Source: Chloroflexota bacterium (GTDB taxonomy: Bacteria; Chloroflexota; Anaerolineae; CG2-30-64-16). Taken from it: DNA of 5,757 bases. The notes under the pieces are model-generated. The model worked only from the letters and a program-made list of their open reading frames with translations. It did no database searches and was not told the origin of the DNA. Shown here in pieces: positions 3,524 through 5,757 of the stretch (within the stretch, counting starts at the first letter, position 1; each line of letters starts with the position of its first letter). A program made the translations under genes and the position numbers. The stretch covers positions 1 to 5,757 of the forward strand of contig JAKPQT010000476.1 in the NCBI GenBank assembly GCA_029555885.1, written 5' to 3'.

Positions 3524-5757
3524 ATGGGATTGAGCGACACGAGCACAGCGACAGAGCATGCGCCCCAGGGATTGAGTGCGGTCCGCGCCCGACTGGCCCA
3601 GGCCCGCGGCAAAACCTACTGGCGCAGCCTGGAGGAACTGGCCGATACTGCGGAGTTCAAGCAGCTTCTGCACCAGGAGTACCCGCGCGAGGCTGCGGTC
3701 TGGGATGGCTCCATCAGCCGCCGCCGGTTCCTGCAACTGATCGGCGCATCACTGGCCCTGGCGGGCGTCTCGGGCTGCATGCCCCGCAGCGCCAATGAGA
3801 AAATCGTGCCCTACGTGCGCCAGCCTGAAGGCGTCACGCCGGGCGTGGCCCGCTATTTCGCGACGGCTGCGCTGATGGGCGGCTATGCGCTCGGCGTGCT
3901 GGCGGAGAGCCATGAGGGCCGGCCCACCAAGCTGGAAGGCAACCCGGCACACCCGGCCAGCCTCGGCGCAACCAATGCGTTCGCCCAGGCCCTCATCCTC
4001 CAGATGTACGACCCGGATCGTTCGCAGGCGGTGCTCAACGCGGGCCGCGAGTCCTCGTGGCAGCAGTTCACGACGGCCATCAGCGGCACGCTGGGCAGCC
4101 TGGCCCAGGGCGGGCTGCGCATCCTGACGGGCGCGGTGACTTCTCCCACCCTGGCCGCCCAATTGACCGACCTGCTGGGCCGCTACGGCGGCGCACGCTG
4201 GCATCGTTACGAGCCGGTCGGTGATGACAACAGCATCGAGGGCACGCGGCTGGCGCTGGGCGAGCCGCTGAACACCTATTACGACTTCAGCGCCGCGTCG
4301 GTCATCGTCTCGCTGGACGCCAACTTCCTGTACGACGACCCCGCCTCCGTCCGCTATCAGCGCCAGTTCACCGACGGCCGCCGCGTCGAGGACGGGCGGA
4401 CCGACATGAACCGGCTATACGTTGTGGAGAGCAGCTCGACCATCACCGGCGCGATGGCAGACCATCGCTGGGCGCTCCCGCCGAGCGGCATCCAGGCCTT
4501 TGCGCAGGCGCTGGCCGCCGCGCTGGGCGTCGCGGGCGCGACTGCCGCCGAGAGCGCAGTCCCCCCGGCCGCAGTCGAGGCCATCGCGCGTGACCTGCAA
4601 GCCAACGGCGCACGCACGGTCATCGTGCCCGGCCGCGGCCAGCCCCCGGCCGTTCACGCGTTGGCCCACGCCATGAACGCGGCCCTGGGCAACATCGGCA
4701 CCACGGTCTTTATGACCGCGCCGGTGGACGCGGGTGTCGCTAACGGCGCCGGGACCCTGGCCGAGCTGGTCAGCGACCTGAACGCGGGCAGCGTGGGCCT
4801 GCTCGTCATCCTCGGCGGTAACCCGGTCTATGATGCGCCGGCGGACCTGGCCTTCGCGGACGCGCTGGCAAAGGCCGGGACGAGCATCCACCTGGGCCTG
4901 TACGCCGACGAAACTGCCCAGCGCTGCACGTGGCACATCCCGGAGGCGCACAGCCTGGAGGCGTGGAGCGACGCGCGCGCCTACGACGGCACGGTCACGC
5001 TCATCCAGCCGCTCATCCAGCCGCTGTATGATGGCAAATCGGCGCATGAGCTGCTTGCCGTCCTGCTCGGCGCGCCGGACAGCGCGGGCTACGACCTGGT
5101 GCGCACGTACTGGCAGGCGGAGCTACCCGGCGATTTCGAAACGGCCTGGGCGACTACTCTGCACGATGGCGTGGTGACCGACACCGCGTTGCCGGTCGTC
5201 ACCCCGACCGTCGCGGCGGGCAATTGGCTGACCTCGGCGCCCGCAGCCGCGGCTGGCCTGCACGCAGTCTTCGCGCCCGACCCAAGCGCATGGGACGGCC
5301 GCTATGCCAACAACGGCTGGCTGCAGGAACTCCCCCGGCCGCTGACCAAGCTGACCTGGGACAACGTCGCGCTGTTCAGCCCGGCCACTGCGGAGCGGCT
5401 GGGCCTGGCGAACGGCGACGTCGTCAACCTCACTCTCAACGGGCGCTCAGTGCGCGGCCCGGTCTGGGTCATGCCTGGCCATGCAGACGACACCGTCACG
5501 CTGCCGCTGGGCTATGGGCGGCAAGTCGCGGGCCGCGTCGGCAGCGGCGTCGGGTTCAACGCCTACGCGCTGCGCACGTCCGATGCACCGTGGTTCACCG
5601 CGGGGCTGGAGGTTGCCAAGACCGGCGAGCGCGTCAAGCTGGCAACCACCCAGCTCCACTACAACATGGAAGGCCGCGACCTCGTCCAGACAGCGACCAT
5701 CGACGAGTTCCGCGCCGACCCGGAGCTGATCCACGAGCGCATCCACCACCCCGAAGC
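3524..5757 (+). CDS. actB: Alternative complex III subunit ActB, molybdopterin-oxidoreductase-like and iron-sulfur protein, 3' end outside the window
   Basis: The frame opened by ATG at 3524 has no stop to the right edge, giving 744 residues of a protein normally around 1000. A GAGGGGAAGAG ribosome binding site (3507-3517) supports the start. An N-terminal cytoplasmic stretch of about 60 residues (with TYWRSLEEL, 31-39) precedes a twin-arginine motif SRRRFLQ (65-71), a hydrophobic stretch and VSGC (82-85), which fits a Tat export signal with a lipobox at Cys85. Residues of roughly 95-690 form the MopB-like domain, with ESHEGRPTKLEGNPAHP (the A loop typical of ActB), the block around CTWHIPEAHSLE (468-479) and YDGTVTLIQPL, and a molydop-binding-like C-terminal part (about 600-690, ending FNAYALR). 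The only cysteines are Cys85 and Cys468, so this domain lacks the N-terminal iron-sulfur motif of true molybdoenzymes, as known for ActB, which binds no molybdenum. The ferredoxin-like four-cluster domain should follow beyond the edge. ActB is the large periplasmic subunit that passes electrons towards ActA and ActE. Confidence 0.93.
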   Translation, partial: MGLSDTSTATEHAPQGLSAVRARLAQARGKTYWRSLEELADTAEFKQLLHQEYPREAAVWDGSISRRRFLQLIGASLALAGVSGCMPRSANEKIVPYVRQPEGVTPGVARYFATAALMGGYALGVLAESHEGRPTKLEGNPAHPASLGATNAFAQALILQMYDPDRSQAVLNAGRESSWQQFTTAISGTLGSLAQGGLRILTGAVTSPTLAAQLTDLLGRYGGARWHRYEPVGDDNSIEGTRLALGEPLNTYYDFSAASVIVSLDANFLYDDPASVRYQRQFTDGRRVEDGRTDMNRLYVVESSSTITGAMADHRWALPPSGIQAFAQALAAALGVAGATAAESAVPPAAVEAIARDLQANGARTVIVPGRGQPPAVHALAHAMNAALGNIGTTVFMTAPVDAGVANGAGTLAELVSDLNAGSVGLLVILGGNPVYDAPADLAFADALAKAGTSIHLGLYADETAQRCTWHIPEAHSLEAWSDARAYDGTVTLIQPLIQPLYDGKSAHELLAVLLGAPDSAGYDLVRTYWQAELPGDFETAWATTLHDGVVTDTALPVVTPTVAAGNWLTSAPAAAAGLHAVFAPDPSAWDGRYANNGWLQELPRPLTKLTWDNVALFSPATAERLGLANGDVVNLTLNGRSVRGPVWVMPGHADDTVTLPLGYGRQVAGRVGSGVGFNAYALRTSDAPWFTAGLEVAKTGERVKLATTQLHYNMEGRDLVQTATIDEFRADPELIHERIHHPE

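Noticed and set aside
4999..5022. Tandem 12-base repeat GCTCATCCAGCC in actB
   Set aside because: It encodes LIQPLIQP, a block that ActB relatives also carry in a similar form (IxQPLIxPLY), so it is likely conserved protein sequence with matching codons and not a repeat expansion.
4415..5047. Open frame of 210 codons on the minus strand inside actB
   Set aside because: It lies wholly within a conserved coding region on the other strand and has no convincing ribosome binding site or family pattern.
3524..5757. ActB as a true molybdenum-dependent oxidoreductase
   Set aside because: No CxxCxxxC cluster motif is present at the N-terminus, and only two cysteines occur in 744 residues. The pairing with a pentaheme cytochrome fits ACIII.

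Overview
The window is GC-rich, gene-dense bacterial DNA. It most resembles a member of the Chloroflexota (an environmental, Roseiflexus- or Anaerolineae-like lineage) or a similar high-GC environmental bacterium. The basis is the start of an alternative complex III (ACIII, act) operon, two sugar-related enzymes and a periodic intergenic repeat; the taxonomic call is an inference. The most informative content is the respiratory locus at the right: an ACIII pentaheme cytochrome gene (actA) followed 25 bases later by actB, which runs off the right edge.

Layout, left to right. Bases 1-57 hold the first 19 codons of a gene that runs leftwards out of the window; it may be an ISL3-type transposase, but this is weak. 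Bases 206-964 encode a hydroxypyruvate isomerase family TIM-barrel protein, and 1103-2077 encode a carbohydrate esterase family 7 (acetyl xylan esterase / cephalosporin-C deacetylase) alpha/beta hydrolase with its full catalytic triad. Both are on the + strand, and both have a copy of the same TTTGCG/TTCGCG-rich periodic repeat just upstream of their ribosome binding site. The 83-base gap at 2078-2160 lies between convergent genes and carries a perfect 14-bp hairpin plus a smaller one. A small single-pass membrane protein of unknown function is encoded on the - strand at 2161-2601. The 246-base divergent gap at 2602-2847 is AT-rich in its middle and carries a good extended -10 promoter for the - strand gene and, more tentatively, a promoter with two direct repeats for the act operon.

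How the genes work together. The isomerase and the esterase plausibly belong to carbohydrate or acetylated-oligosaccharide use, but no transporter or glycosidase is visible here to define a pathway. ActA and ActB are periplasm-facing subunits of ACIII, a quinol oxidase that replaces cytochrome bc1 in several phyla. The N-terminal, molybdopterin-oxidoreductase-like part of ActB is present; its iron-sulfur part and the membrane subunits (ActC-F) would lie beyond the right edge. I see no CRISPR array, tRNA, rRNA or complete mobile element. I did not find a wholly new system; the less explained items are the repeat pair, the orphan membrane protein beside the act operon, and the act control region.
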